From Fomitopsis serialis (Eukaryota; Basidiomycota; Agaricomycetes; Polyporales; Fomitopsidaceae), in contig NW_025954961.1 of NCBI RefSeq assembly GCF_022376445.1, forward strand, positions 310,001 through 374,000: a stretch of 64,000 bases of DNA, given 5' to 3'. Within the stretch, counting starts at the first letter, position 1, and each line of letters opens with the position of its first letter. This document shows positions 54,217-64,000 of this stretch, piece by piece. Below the pieces are notes generated by a model. It had not been told where the DNA came from. It was given only the letters and a program-made list of their open reading frames with translations, and searched no databases. Position numbers and translations under genes: made by a program.

Positions 54217-56001
54217 CTAGAAGCCGTGAATATCGGGGTACGGTGAGTCAAACTTGAGGACGCGTTCCCATTCATCTTGGTCCATCTTCTCGACACGCAC
54301 CACGTCCCTCTTTCCGCCAAGCCAGTCCAGCTTTCCGGTCCACAACTCGATGACCTTGGCGACCTCCCGCAGCCCGCTCAAATAGCCGAACCTCTGCGGG
54401 CCTAACGGCAAACCTATGGTACGAGTGTTCGTCTTGAAGACCAGCTTCTCCAGCATGGGGACGTGACTCTTCCGAGTCGCAAAGCACTCCCTCACGTCTG
54501 ATAGCAAAGTGGGTGACCACCGGCCCTTGACCACGAAGGTCTTCAAGTTCGGACAGGCGATCTGGTTGGTCCGGGGGTCAATCATACTCAAGGACCTGTA
54601 TATGGTTCGGTCCTGGCGCTCGTAGTCTTCAATTTGGATAACCTCAATCGAGGGGAACACGTCGAAGAGTCTCTTCCACGTCAGCGATCCGGTCGCATCC
54701 CAAAATTCTCCTGCGATGATCAGGTACCTGAGGGGCGCCGCGACGAACTTCATGCGGGCGCTTTGCGTGAAGGCCCATATGCACCACTCGACTTCCAGGC
54801 TGCCCCCAGTCTCCCTGCCCTCGTGCTCGAAAGCGATGCAAGACGGCTCGTCGACCGAGCCCCATTCGAACGTCTTTCTCGCCTCCCAGTTCGGCAGGAA
54901 TTCGACCCGGATGCGGAGGTCGAGATTCGCGACCACGCGGATGACCTCTATCTGGGAGATGACCCCCTCGACGCTCGGCGATACATAGAAGCCTTCCAGT
55001 TCTTGTGATGGTAAGCTTCCCGAAAACATCATCGTCAAGTAGATGCAAGTCGTTGGTGGAAAGGCTAGGTGCCTCATGAAGAAGGCTGTGTTTTTCTCGT
55101 CGTCCCGGAGCCAGAGCGAGCGCAAATGCGGGAGGCGCGGGGTGGTCTGCGGGTCAGCAGGACGTACTCTCTGGTCAGCGTCGTCACGGACGTCGGGGCC
55201 GGATTCCTCGAGGCACAGAAACTGTAGGTTGGTACAAGCGCGGAGCATGGCGGAGAAGTCCTCCAGCGTCTCCTCAAACCCCTCGATGTCGTGTTGGTCC
55301 AGGAGCGTCAAGCGCGTGAGCGACGCGTAGGCTTCCGGGTCGCACGGCGTGGTCGCACGTTCCAAGGTGAGTTCGCAGAGATGGGGGTAGCGCGAGTGGG
55401 TGATGATGAATGGGGTCTGCTCCGTGAAGTACTTCAGGTTGATCCAGAGGGCCGTCAGGTTGGGCACATCAAATTCCAAGCAGGACATGTCAAGGACGCC
55501 GGACGGGGGGCTGTTGGCAAAATGCCTGTATCCAGGGAAGAAAAAAAGACTTTGGACTCGGTGTGCATGCGGCCTGACCGCTTCCAAAGCGGCGAGACAC
55601 CAGGAGTGGGGGCCAACAATGTGCACGGTCAGCGGAAGGTTACGTGACCTTTCCATCGCTGCGCGGAAGAGGTTCGGACCATAACACGCATATGGGGTGG
55701 TCCACAGGCATGCAGCTTCACGCGCGACTTCGTGCCAATATCGGGATACACGCGAGATCGACTTCCACCAGAAGCCCTCCTTGTCCTCTTCCGCGATGTA
55801 TGAAATGATGTTCGCAAGCAGCTCCGCAGGTAGATCGACCTTGTGAACGACTTCGTCGTTAGCGTAATAACATGCCGTGGGTCGATACCGGGAATTGGTT
55901 TGAGACTGTCCAAAGTCTGCTGATTTGCAAGCAGATGCAATTTCTTCAGCGTCGACATAGGACAGTTCTGACATTGTGGAATTCGCAGTTGACGGCTTCA
56001 A
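54217..56001 (-). CDS. F-box-like protein, intronless
   Basis: This is one open frame of 594 codons with no intron, unlike all its neighbours. An F-box-like helix set lies near residues 55-100 (VDLPAELLANIISYIAEEDK; WWKSISRVSRYWHEVAREAA). Leucine-rich stretches follow (LTALWINLKYFTEQTPF; LCELTLERATTPC; LTRLTLLDQHDIEGF; LRSLWLRDDEKN), a layout common among the large F-box/LRR families of agaricomycetes. Such proteins recruit substrates to SCF ubiquitin ligases; no target can be named. The ATG at 55974, inside the same frame, is an alternative start. The frame is fully intact. Confidence 0.8.
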   Translation of the reverse strand: MKPSTANSTMSELSYVDAEEIASACKSADFGQSQTNSRYRPTACYYANDEVVHKVDLPAELLANIISYIAEEDKEGFWWKSISRVSRYWHEVAREAACLWTTPYACYGPNLFRAAMERSRNLPLTVHIVGPHSWCLAALEAVRPHAHRVQSLFFFPGYRHFANSPPSGVLDMSCLEFDVPNLTALWINLKYFTEQTPFIITHSRYPHLCELTLERATTPCDPEAYASLTRLTLLDQHDIEGFEETLEDFSAMLRACTNLQFLCLEESGPDVRDDADQRVRPADPQTTPRLPHLRSLWLRDDEKNTAFFMRHLAFPPTTCIYLTMMFSGSLPSQELEGFYVSPSVEGVISQIEVIRVVANLDLRIRVEFLPNWEARKTFEWGSVDEPSCIAFEHEGRETGGSLEVEWCIWAFTQSARMKFVAAPLRYLIIAGEFWDATGSLTWKRLFDVFPSIEVIQIEDYERQDRTIYRSLSMIDPRTNQIACPNLKTFVVKGRWSPTLLSDVRECFATRKSHVPMLEKLVFKTNTRTIGLPLGPQRFGYLSGLREVAKVIELWTGKLDWLGGKRDVVRVEKMDQDEWERVLKFDSPYPDIHGF

Positions 56002-56708
56002 GTAGAACGGATCAGTTAAATTGGCGAACTGAGCTCAGAGGGCTAGTCCACTTACTCACTTTGGGAAGGAGATACTTGAAAGCTCAGAGTATGCTTCAAC
56101 ACGGGCGCGGAGGGAGAAGTCTGTTGGTTCGACTCGGAGTTAAATGCAACGCGCGAGCGCGGAAGCCACACTTGTCCACGATCACGAGACCGCGTTTCGG
56201 CGGACGCCGTGGTGGAAGAGCGGTGGCGTTAATTCCCACGGTCCCCCGCATAGGTCATTGTGTCATTCGTTCGCGAACCCGCCATGCCGCCATCCGCCGC
56301 CCGCCAAGATCGACGCTCCCACCCGCCAGCCACACTCTCCATTGGTGCGCGTGTTCGCAGAAAATAGGCCCAGAAAATGCGGCGGCGCGAGGGATGTCCA
56401 TAGCGACGACGAGGATGCATGGCAACTGCGGGCGCACTAGACTGTTCGAGCTGAGGAGGCGTAGGAAGCGGCTCGAAGCGGCTGGAACAGACCGAGCACA
56501 ACCGAGTCCACTTGCAGACGCAATTCAGCGGATCCTGTCCCATCTGTCACGCGAGCGCACTCCTAGTCCCCGGCTCCTCGCCGTGCGCCACAGCGCTCGC
56601 GCAGCATATAAGACCTCGTCCCTCCACCATCTCAACCCCCACCACGAATCATCCGCATACACCCACTCGCACCACCGCAGCAACATCAACGCAGTTTCGT
56701 TTGCCACC
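56002..56708. other. Divergent promoter region, F-box gene and NWG-motif gene
   Basis: No gene is supported. The segment contains a TATA box for the plus-strand gene and CT-rich, C-rich DNA just before its ATG. Confidence 0.45.
56607..56612 (+). promoter_or_regulatory. TATA box of the NWG-motif gene
   Basis: TATAAG (within CATATAAG) lies 97-102 bp before the ATG at 56709 and is followed by a pyrimidine-rich leader, typical of highly expressed fungal genes. Confidence 0.5.
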
Positions 56709-57310
56709 ATGACCCGCACTGAGCGCGCCGTACATGCTGCTGCCCTTGTCAAAGACCGCTCCGTGTCGAAGAACGGCATGGACACCAGGCTCCCCAAGGG
56801 TGGCGCGGGCGGCCACAACTGGGGTAACCTTTCGCGCGAGCAGTATCTAGAGGAGGCCGCAAGCTACGACGAAGCAGCGGACTTCGCCGAGGAGGGACGT
56901 AAGTACTGTCGTACTCATCATAAATCTGGGCAGCTAGCTCACACAGTTTGTGTCAGGTGAAGCACTAGTGGAGGCACCCCCACGCCCTACGACCGGGCGT
57001 CGCACGAGCCAGCTCACCGAGGAAGAGCTCCAACAAGCTATCAAGCTGAGAAAGAAGGCTGCCCACAGCAACGGTAAGTGATACAAACCCTATCCGTAGG
57101 TTCTGCCGAAGAATATGCTCATGAGACCCTTCATAGACGTCGACCTAGGTTCGATTGCTCGCAGCTCTGCTGCGGTGTCGCACTCGCCGCCAAACAAAGA
57201 TGTTCTCATTGTCAATGGTGTTAACGTGAGTAATATGCCGTATGTCGAACGTCACAAGGATTATCAGCTGACGTTTGATGGCGTCACAGACTACCGCGGT
57301 GACTGCTTAA
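56709..57310 (+). CDS. Small NWG-motif protein (Stf2/HABP4-like)
   Basis: A small hydrophilic protein. Exon 1 gives MTRTERAVHAAALVKDRSVS and then LPKGGAGGHNWGNLSREQYL, a Gly-rich NWG motif like that of the Stf2 and hyaluronan/mRNA-binding (HABP4/SERBP1) families, which bind ribosomes or RNA or protect against drying. The next exons give EEGREALVEAPPRPTTGRRT, LTEEELQQAIKLRKKAAHSN and DVDLGSIARSSAAVSHSPPN. After a last intron (57224-57288) the end would be NTTAVTA, with the stop at 57308. The last exon choice is tentative. The total is about 145 residues. The strong-looking promoter suggests high expression. Confidence 0.65.
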
Positions 57311-58258
57311 TACATGCATCTGCATCGCATTGGGCACGGGGGACCAGGTACAAGAACGCCGCATACTGTAATTCATAGACCGAAGTAGTCAAAGTAAACT
57401 GTAAAGTAGGAAGCACTGTCGCATCGCGCAAGAAAGTCTGCAAGCATATGCATGTGAACAATCGAAGGTCACAGGCAGGTTGCGCAGCCTGAGTAGCCTT
57501 CGGGTCAGGAGGTTAAAGATGTATTCTTGAGGTGTGGAGAAGATTTGTGGGCGGCGCAAATCATCCGTCCATTGCCTGTTTCGGTCACTTATCCGCAGGC
57601 CATTGGGAACGCAGAAGGACAAAGTCAAGAGGCTGATTCGCTTGAGCCTATTTACAGCGCGATCCAGACCACAGTCCAACTGATATGGCGCACGACTTCA
57701 AATGCTTGCTGCCTCACTGAACTTTTACTCTTTAAACGACAGGGACATCTTCGTTTCTTCAGAGCTGGTTCTTCCATCAAACTGCATAGCACAATCTAAG
57801 TACCGCCTACATCTTGTCTTTTGTATCTAAGACTTAAACACGTCCGAGCTCCGAGTCAGCAACAATGGAGGTGGACAACTTGATCTAACCATTGAGTTGT
57901 GTAATGGCCGTCCTGTACTTACGAAAGTATCGTGGCACGCATCCCGACAGTCAAGACAAAGCGCGGGTGACGCGCCTGTTTTCGTTGCATCGCAGGTGGC
58001 TTGCAACTAGCAGGGGAATTCTTCCGCCGGTATACAAAGAGCACATTGGCTCTCAGCTTAGTGGCAGATAGTTCCATCACGAGTTGCGCGCACCTCCTCA
58101 GTCGGACAGAATCCTACGTCGCGCACCATGACATGACCAGTGATATTCCCAGTGATGTTTCATCACTGCAATGATCACAAGTACAAGGTTCGCACAGAGT
58201 ATGCACTTTACCAGTTGTCCTTGCTGTACGAGCTCTCCACCGGTACCTCGGCAGGTGT
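57311..58258. other. Intergenic between convergent NWG-motif and aldo/keto reductase genes
   Basis: No gene was recognised in this 0.9-kb segment. It should hold both 3' ends. Confidence 0.45.
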
Positions 58259-59633
58259 TTACGCGACCCAACCCTCGAGCGCTGGCGTGTCGCCGAAGAG
58301 TGTATGCGCCAAGTGCGGCGGGTACCGTTCCCCCTGCGTCGTGTCCGCCTCCTGGGCAACCTTGCGCACCTCGACGATGTCCTCGGCGGTGAGCTTCAGA
58401 CTGGCCGCGCCGAGGTTCTCGTGCAGACGCTATTCAATATACAGCTTAGCAAAGGCTGAGTAACGTTTCGCACAGAAGACGTACGTGGAGCTTTGTGGTA
58501 CCAGGGATGGGCAACACGTCGGGGCCTTGCGCCAGAAGCCAGGCGAGCGCGACCTGGCCGGCCGTCACGTTGTGTCGCTCGCCGATCGCCTTGAGGCCGG
58601 CAGCGAGTTTGAGAATCCGGGGGAAGTTCTCGTGGCTGTAGCGGGGGATCGCACGGCGGTAGTCGCTCTCTTCGAAGTCCTCTGGCTTCGTCTGTACATA
58701 TGGCGAATCTAAATCCGACGTTCCGACATAAATAAGCGATATACGTACGTATTCGCCAGTGATCAGGCCACGCCCGAGTGGCGCGTATGCGACGACGGCG
58801 ACTCCGAGCTCGCGTGCAGCCTTGAGGAGCCCGATCTTCGGGTCCTCGATGTCGAGCGTGAAGGGAGAGTACTCGACCTGGATGGCGGTGATGGGGTGCA
58901 CGGCGTGGGCGCGACGGAGGGTGGACTCGGAAATTTCGGAGAGGCCGAGGTACTTGACCTTGCCTTCCCTGTGAGCGGATGGGTCAGGGCACGCGGGAGT
59001 ACACACTCAAATGCCGATACGTACTTGACAAGCTCGGCCATTGCTTCAACCGTCTTTTCAATTGGAACGTCAGGGTCAGCACTGAAGGATGTCACACATT
59101 AGATTCCAGACGAACTCATGACAGTGCGAGAAACGCCGACGTACCGGTGGAGGTAGTAGAGTTCAACGGAGTCTACACCTAGCCGTTGCAGAGACCGCTC
59201 GATTGCTTGACGGACGTACGCCGGGTCACCGTTGACGATTCTCCCGGGAACGCCAGAGCGAAGGCCGAACTTGGTGGCAAGGAAGATCTCAGAGCGCTTG
59301 CCACTGCGTGTAAACCTACGGAGAACGAGGGATGAGTGCACGCACAAAGTACACCAGTCTTGTTGTCATACCATTTCCTGAGAAGCTCTTCAGAGTCGCC
59401 GTAGCCATCCGCGGTGTCCCAGTGCGTGACGCCTCTCTTGTACACTTCGTCCAGAATCTACGAGTAGGTGTCAGCCATCTCAATTCTGCTCGCCAATGAG
59501 CAGTCACTCGGCCGCATACCTGGAGTCGCTCCTCGTCCGGGAGAGGCTTTGCGTAGAAGGCCGATAGGCCCATACATCCATACCCAATGGCGGAGATGGT
59601 GTGCTTGCCAATTGTGCGCTGGGGGAGAGACAT
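58259..59633 (-). CDS. Aldo/keto reductase
   Basis: An NADPH-dependent aldo/keto reductase of the YakC/AKR13-like type; the substrate is unknown. The start at 59633 gives [20 protein letters not shown]. The catalytic tetrad is visible: Asp and Tyr in [15 protein letters not shown] (about 59385-59430), Lys in [12 protein letters not shown] (about 59250-59290) and His in VELYYLHR (about 59140-59165). Further motifs are [55 protein letters not shown] and [20 protein letters not shown]. The end follows with [13 protein letters not shown] and a stop at 58259. Seven or so short introns occur; no frame break is needed. Confidence 0.9.
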
Positions 59634-60371
59634 GTCGCTGGTTGTTTGACTGCTTGGAATTGAGCTTTGACTGGGGTTTAAATGAAGCTTAAGAGGCTGG
59701 GGGTGATGAAGTGGATGCTGCAAGCCCACCCCTTATATACCACCCCTGGGCCCTGGCGTACGACTCGGACGCTATGATGCAACTGAGTACTGTCTCTACT
59801 GGCATACATAAGCCATCCACATAGTACACCCGAAGGCTCGTAACCCACCATTGAGCGGTCATTAATCATTCTCTGCCCAACTCCGAGGGACACATCGCCG
59901 GCTCGAAACCCTCCCAATATGGCGATCATACATCCATAAGGGGCGAAGAAATCGCCTACGTAGTTCATGAAATGGCCTTCCGTAGGGAAGCTTCATTGAA
60001 ACGTCGGGTCTCTTGGTGGGGTGCGACGGAATGCGGTGAGGACGAGGGGCTGAACGACCAAGCTTCGGCGCTCGGTGAGTTCGTTTCCCCGCACGTCGAT
60101 TGTGCTTGGTAAGACTCATCACCAGCCTTCATGGGAATCCGGATCACTTTAGACTACGTGGTACAAACGCGTACAGATTGTGGGGCGATGTCGCAAATGA
60201 CATGCACATATATGGCATGCAAGTCTCTTGAAGGCGAGCAAGTACAAGGCAGTGATAGTAGTACTGTGGTATGCAGTCTCCATTGACGCCCGCGTGATTG
60301 GCACTCATTATCCCACCGCCACCTCGGTAGTAGATAGACAGATAGTCTGATCAAAAGGCAAGAGGAACATG
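59634..60371. other. Intergenic, aldo/keto reductase promoter and ORC4 3' flank
   Basis: No gene was recognised. The TATA box at 59733 belongs to the aldo/keto reductase. Confidence 0.45.
59733..59739 (-). promoter_or_regulatory. TATA box of the aldo/keto reductase
   Basis: TATATAA on the minus strand lies about 100 bp before the ATG at 59633, which fits an inducible promoter. Confidence 0.5.
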
Positions 60372-62835
60372 TCATTGCATCTTGTTTAACCACTTCTTAA
60401 GGTTGGTCTGCCCCATAGTCTCCACTGCCCGCTTCACTTCCAGTCTATCAACCGCGCAACGATGTGGGACAAACTCTCTGGCGACGCTGCTCGATGGTGG
60501 AGCAGTGGTAAGGAATATCTTCAGCGTGACGAGCCGCTCGAAAGCCTAGAAACGACAGTGGCGCGATTGTTCAGCACAGGTCAGTCGATGGTATAGCGGA
60601 CGGGAACTCACGCCCATGAGGACTTCCCGACTACACCGGACCATGCCGATGGTCCCGCCCTCAATCTGGACGGGCGCAGATTGCGATGTGCGAACTTGAT
60701 CCCGGAAGGCCTCATGCAGCATCTCGAACGTGAAGCTCTCATGCCCTGAGGTCCGCGCGTGCATTGCCGCGATTAGGAGGCATATGGAAGGGTATGGCAG
60801 GGCTGCATGTCGATGGCGTTTTGATTGTCAGACTCAAAAGGATAGATTGACATGAGCACTTACCCGAAAGGAAGGGGAAACGTGCAGGACAGCGTTGGGT
60901 GTCAGCCGCACTTGTAAATGTGGCTGGCGACGGAAACGGAGAGGCCTCCGAAAGTTCAGTTACGACGGGGAGCTGCCAGAACCATGATCAGCGGTTCATC
61001 AGGACGTCGATTGAAGGAATTACCGACCAATATGCGACGCAGTGTATAGACATCTCGGGTCAGCCCGAACGTGTCTTTGAAGACTTCCTTGACTTCAGGA
61101 TGGTTGAGGAAGTTATCGACCGAGGCTGCCCAAAGAGTTTCCCATTCGTTATCATCCTCATCCTCCCCTCTTGGCGCGGTCAAGATTGTCCTGGCAAGAC
61201 TCGTCCAGTCTGTCAACCGCCGCGGACATGCAGTCCTGAGCATCCTGCCGGAGAACCTACTCTTGACGCGCTTTTCCAGTAAGTTGATCGTATCTACCCG
61301 CGCAGTCACACCGACGACTGCGAGGCCCTTGTTAGCCTTACCCACTCTACAGCTTTGTACTGTGTCGAGCAGGCAGTAGAGAAGCGATTGGCGAGCATGA
61401 CTCGCAAACTGGTCGAACGCATCGAGGACGACAACGGTCGCCCGGGGCAGGGTCGGGATCATGGATATCAGTGCCAGCAAGTGCGCAGGAGCAGGCAGAG
61501 CTATCACAGGAGCAGCTTCGGCGACATCTCGATTGTCGACAAATGGGTTCTCTGGGTCATTCAGGTCATTGAGGCCGTCCTCGGCAGTCTTTTCGTCTTC
61601 AGCGGGCAGGAAGGATGTTCCTGTTTGTTGTGTGAGCTGGCGCGCGATCTCTCGTATCGCTAGGCGGTCGTTCTGTTGCGCATGTCCGGAAAGGTGGATA
61701 ATGATTGGCTTCTCCGGCAACGCTGAAATGGCACTCTTTACGATCTAAGAATGGTGTGAGCATGTGGATGAAGAGGTTATCATACTTCCTACCCTAGTCT
61801 TTCCGCTTCCCCGAGGGCCAATGAGTAAGCAACTGTTGCCCTCTCCGCGGAGAATTGTCCCCCTGAGGAGATTGCTTAGCTCCTCAAGAGCTACTGTGTT
61901 GGCCGGAGGATCTTCGTCTTCGTCATGCTCGATACCTTCTCTCTCAATTTCCGGGACGTTACGAAGAGACTGTAAGATTACACGCTGTTGGGCGTGCAAG
62001 CATGCACAGAGGTGAGGAGGAAGGGTCTTCGCCTGACGGGTCGGAGAAGACTGCACGCTTGCTATTCCTCGTCGCTTCGAAGGAGAGGCAGTTGGAGTGC
62101 GTGTTTTCGGCTTGCCTGGTGTCGTAGGTGGAGAAATCGGTGCAGTAGAAGGACCTGCAAATTGAACAGCATCCTCCACATCGGGAGACGCACGGACACG
62201 GTCGGTGGATCGAGGTTTAGACGGCGATGTAGGGGGCGCGGTGCGTTTGGATGGGGAAGGTGTGGACTGTCGTGGATGAACTTCTGCTGCCGCACCAGCA
62301 AGGTTCAGAAAGCGTGTAGCAGAAGGCGTACCGTCGGCAAGACGTCTAGACGGTGTCAGGATCTCCACGCACTCCATGAATATCCGAGGAGCTGAGGCTT
62401 TCGGAGTACTGGGTCTCGGAGGGGTAACAGGTCGTTTATGTTTCTTGGACGGCGATAGCAGCAGTTCATCTGCCTCTTCATCAACATTGTCCTCGACCAC
62501 TGCATAGTTTACCCTCCTGTTTGTTGTAATCGGCTTCTTCTGAGTTTTTGGGCGCGATCTGCTCGGTCCGGGCTGGGAGTCTGCGTCATCTGCTGCTGTA
62601 GTCCCAGAGTTGTTCACCGCTCTCCGCGTCCTAGAGGCAACAACAGCGGTGTCTTGTGGCGCAGCAGCAGAGTCCGCCACCGCGTCGCTTGCAGCAACTG
62701 CACGTCTCGATCTGCGTGTCTTCACAGGCAAAGCGGTGACGTCGTTCAAAACAACCTTTTAGAGCGCAATGCTCTTTTCGCCGCTGGTTGTGCGTCATCC
62801 GCGGCCGCTGAAGGAGCTTTTCGTTTGGGAGGCAT
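60372..62835 (-). CDS. ORC4: Origin recognition complex subunit 4
   Basis: Orc4 is an AAA+ subunit of the complex that marks replication origins and loads MCM helicase. The start at 62835 gives MPPKRKAPSAAADDAQPAAK. A long disordered, basic and Ser/Pro-rich N-terminal region follows (about 62050-62750). The ATPase domain shows Walker A LLIGPRGSGKTR (about 61797-61830), IIIHLSGHAQQNDRLAIREI and Walker B VVVLDAFDQFASHARQSLL (about 61380-61440). Then GVTARVDTINLLEKRVKSRF, RFSGRMLRTACPRRL and the winged-helix end GHESFTFEMLHEAFRDQV with LKKWLNKMQ at the stop. The frame breaks once near 62756, where one extra base is needed between RALRSKR and VLNDVTALP. The N-terminal extension is longer than in animals, as is usual in basidiomycetes. 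Confidence 0.93.
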
Positions 62836-62920
62836 GTTCTCGCGAGTGAGGGTCTGTGTTTAGTTCCAGCCACACAGGCGCGACAGCGCTGAATAGACGC
62901 GATGTGACACCTGTGACAGT

Positions 62921-62926
62921 ACGCGT
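62921..62926. promoter_or_regulatory. ACGCGT box in the ORC4/MED20 divergent promoter
   Basis: One MCB-like hexamer lies 86 bp before the ORC4 ATG and about 146 bp before the MED20 ATG, in a 236-bp divergent promoter. Confidence 0.4.
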
Positions 62927-63071
62927 CTGGCCACGCCGCCACAATCGCGCGGGGAGCGCCGCTCTGCATCTGCTTCGTCTCTACTTCATTCTGCGGTCCC
63001 CAGTATCTCAACGATTCCCTGTCTGGCCTGTTCATTCTCCTCTCACCTGGTTACTGGTTTGAAGGTGGATA

Positions 63072-64000
63072 ATGGGGTTCACTGGGTGCGAGCAGCTTTG
63101 CGTGAATCTTTCAAGTCTATTTAACATCATCTCCAGCTTGGTACGATGGACCAATGCCCCCTCGACTGGCGTGGACCTGATACGTCACAACATCATAATG
63201 AATCATCAAGTGCGGCTACCCTTTCGTAACCGTCGAGCGCAACACTGACGGTTCGCGGATAAGGGCGTTCTACGGGGAAGGTGGCAGGTTGGACTGAGCT
63301 CCTGGCGGTCACGTTTCACAGGAGAATCGAGCGATATGAGGAGTCTTGAACGTCCACTTTACACCGTAACCATGAATGGTATGTTCGCATATTCGTGACC
63401 TTGGCTGTATGGGATTACACGGTGTGCAAGCACAGAGAACACCTTCGTCATGCTCGAGGACCCGGCGGCGCCCAACAGAGGCGACTACTTGAGGCTCAAA
63501 GTAGCCCATGAACAGGGACAGCCCCCACAGCCCTTTCTAGCAGTACCTCCTCCCCACTATCACTATACCCTTGTCACTGTAAGTCCGCCGGGGGCGCTAG
63601 AACAACTCATGTCCCACCTGGGTGTAGTTGGCAAGCGCTGGGTGCGCACTGGTGGGGAGAAGGGCCAAGGCTCTGGTCACCATCTGAACATTGACGGATA
63701 TATATTTTCAATCGGCAATGACTGGCTCGTCCGCTTTGGCCATGTTATGTGGGCGGAGGCGCCGTGAAAGGATTGCTCATTGAGGTACGCCCTCACCGCG
63801 GCCTCCATGCACTGTTTTTCTTATCGCCGTGGTAGGCTGAATACTTGCCCTTGCCCGACCTGCATACCGAAGGAGGAGAGGGTCGATCCGAGCTGCTCTC
63901 GGACTTCCTTTCCTCGACCATCCCCTTGCTCCCAGATTCGGAGATCTGGACAGTTGCCGTGAGTGACGAGATGTGGGCCGAGGTACTCGCTGGGCTGGAT
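63072..64000 (+). CDS. MED20: Mediator subunit 20 (partial, runs off the window)
   Basis: Med20 is a Mediator head-module subunit related in fold to Med18. The start at 63072 gives MGFTG. An intron (about 63086-63136) follows, then LVRWTNAPSTGVDLIRHNII. Later exons give YTVTMN and ENTFVMLEDPAAPNRGDYLR (about 63439-63500), LNIDGYIFSIGNDWLVRFGH (about 63687-63745) and AEYLPLPDLHTEGGEGRSEL (about 63837-63897). The last visible part includes LSSTIPLLPDSEIWTVAVSD. The phase near 63215-63290 and 63755 is not fully resolved, and one-base losses are possible there. The C-terminus lies outside the window. Confidence 0.83.

Overview
The window is nuclear DNA of a filamentous basidiomycete. Coding regions are GC-rich and cut by many short introns of about 45-60 bp with GT..AG borders. 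The proteins are typically fungal: PAPS reductase, a DUF6699 protein, Atg29, a SIN-type Cdc14 and an F-box/leucine-rich protein. An agaricomycete is likely, perhaps a polypore, but the genus cannot be fixed from sequence alone. About 26 protein genes are supported. No tRNA, rRNA or CRISPR was recognised.

Layout. 0.6-8 kb: a TRP/Flc-like membrane protein (+), a CNH-domain protein (-) and an unknown protein with a CxxC motif (-). 8.7-12 kb: a tandem pair of MDR oxidoreductases (+). 12.5-15.6 kb: the ribosome-assembly factor NOP14 (+). 16.6-19.5 kb: a large palindromic DNA element with CACTG ends, interrupted by a small TA-flanked MITE. 19.7-28.4 kb: the checkpoint kinase ATR/Mec1 (+). 28.6-31.1 kb: YAF9 (-), COX7 (+) and COA3 (+). 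31.6-44.6 kb, all minus strand: an RNase III, PAPS reductase, a DUF6699 protein, succinate-semialdehyde dehydrogenase and an IMPACT/Yih1-like protein, with two gene-poor gaps of 1.9 and 3.1 kb. 45-54 kb: ATG29 (+), DDI1 (+), SPT3 (-), a FAH-family hydrolase (-) and SIN CDC14 (+). 54.2-64 kb: an F-box protein (-), a small NWG-motif protein (+), an aldo/keto reductase (-), ORC4 (-) and the first part of MED20 (+), which runs off the window.

Most genes are core housekeeping functions that do not form one pathway. Loose themes do recur. ATR, ORC4, DDI1 and CDC14 serve replication, damage response and cytokinesis, and several have ACGCGT boxes upstream. COX7 and COA3, both of cytochrome oxidase, are adjacent.

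Two observations stand out. The first is the palindromic element: the arms are almost identical, there are 3-bp GTA target duplications, and the opposite arm preserves the empty site of the nested MITE. The second is a consistent pattern of frame breaks: many otherwise conserved proteins are interrupted, and nearly every break is explained by one missing base, usually in a short homopolymer. That points to residual consensus errors of a long-read assembly rather than to pseudogenes, so the broken genes are annotated as genes with the breaks noted.
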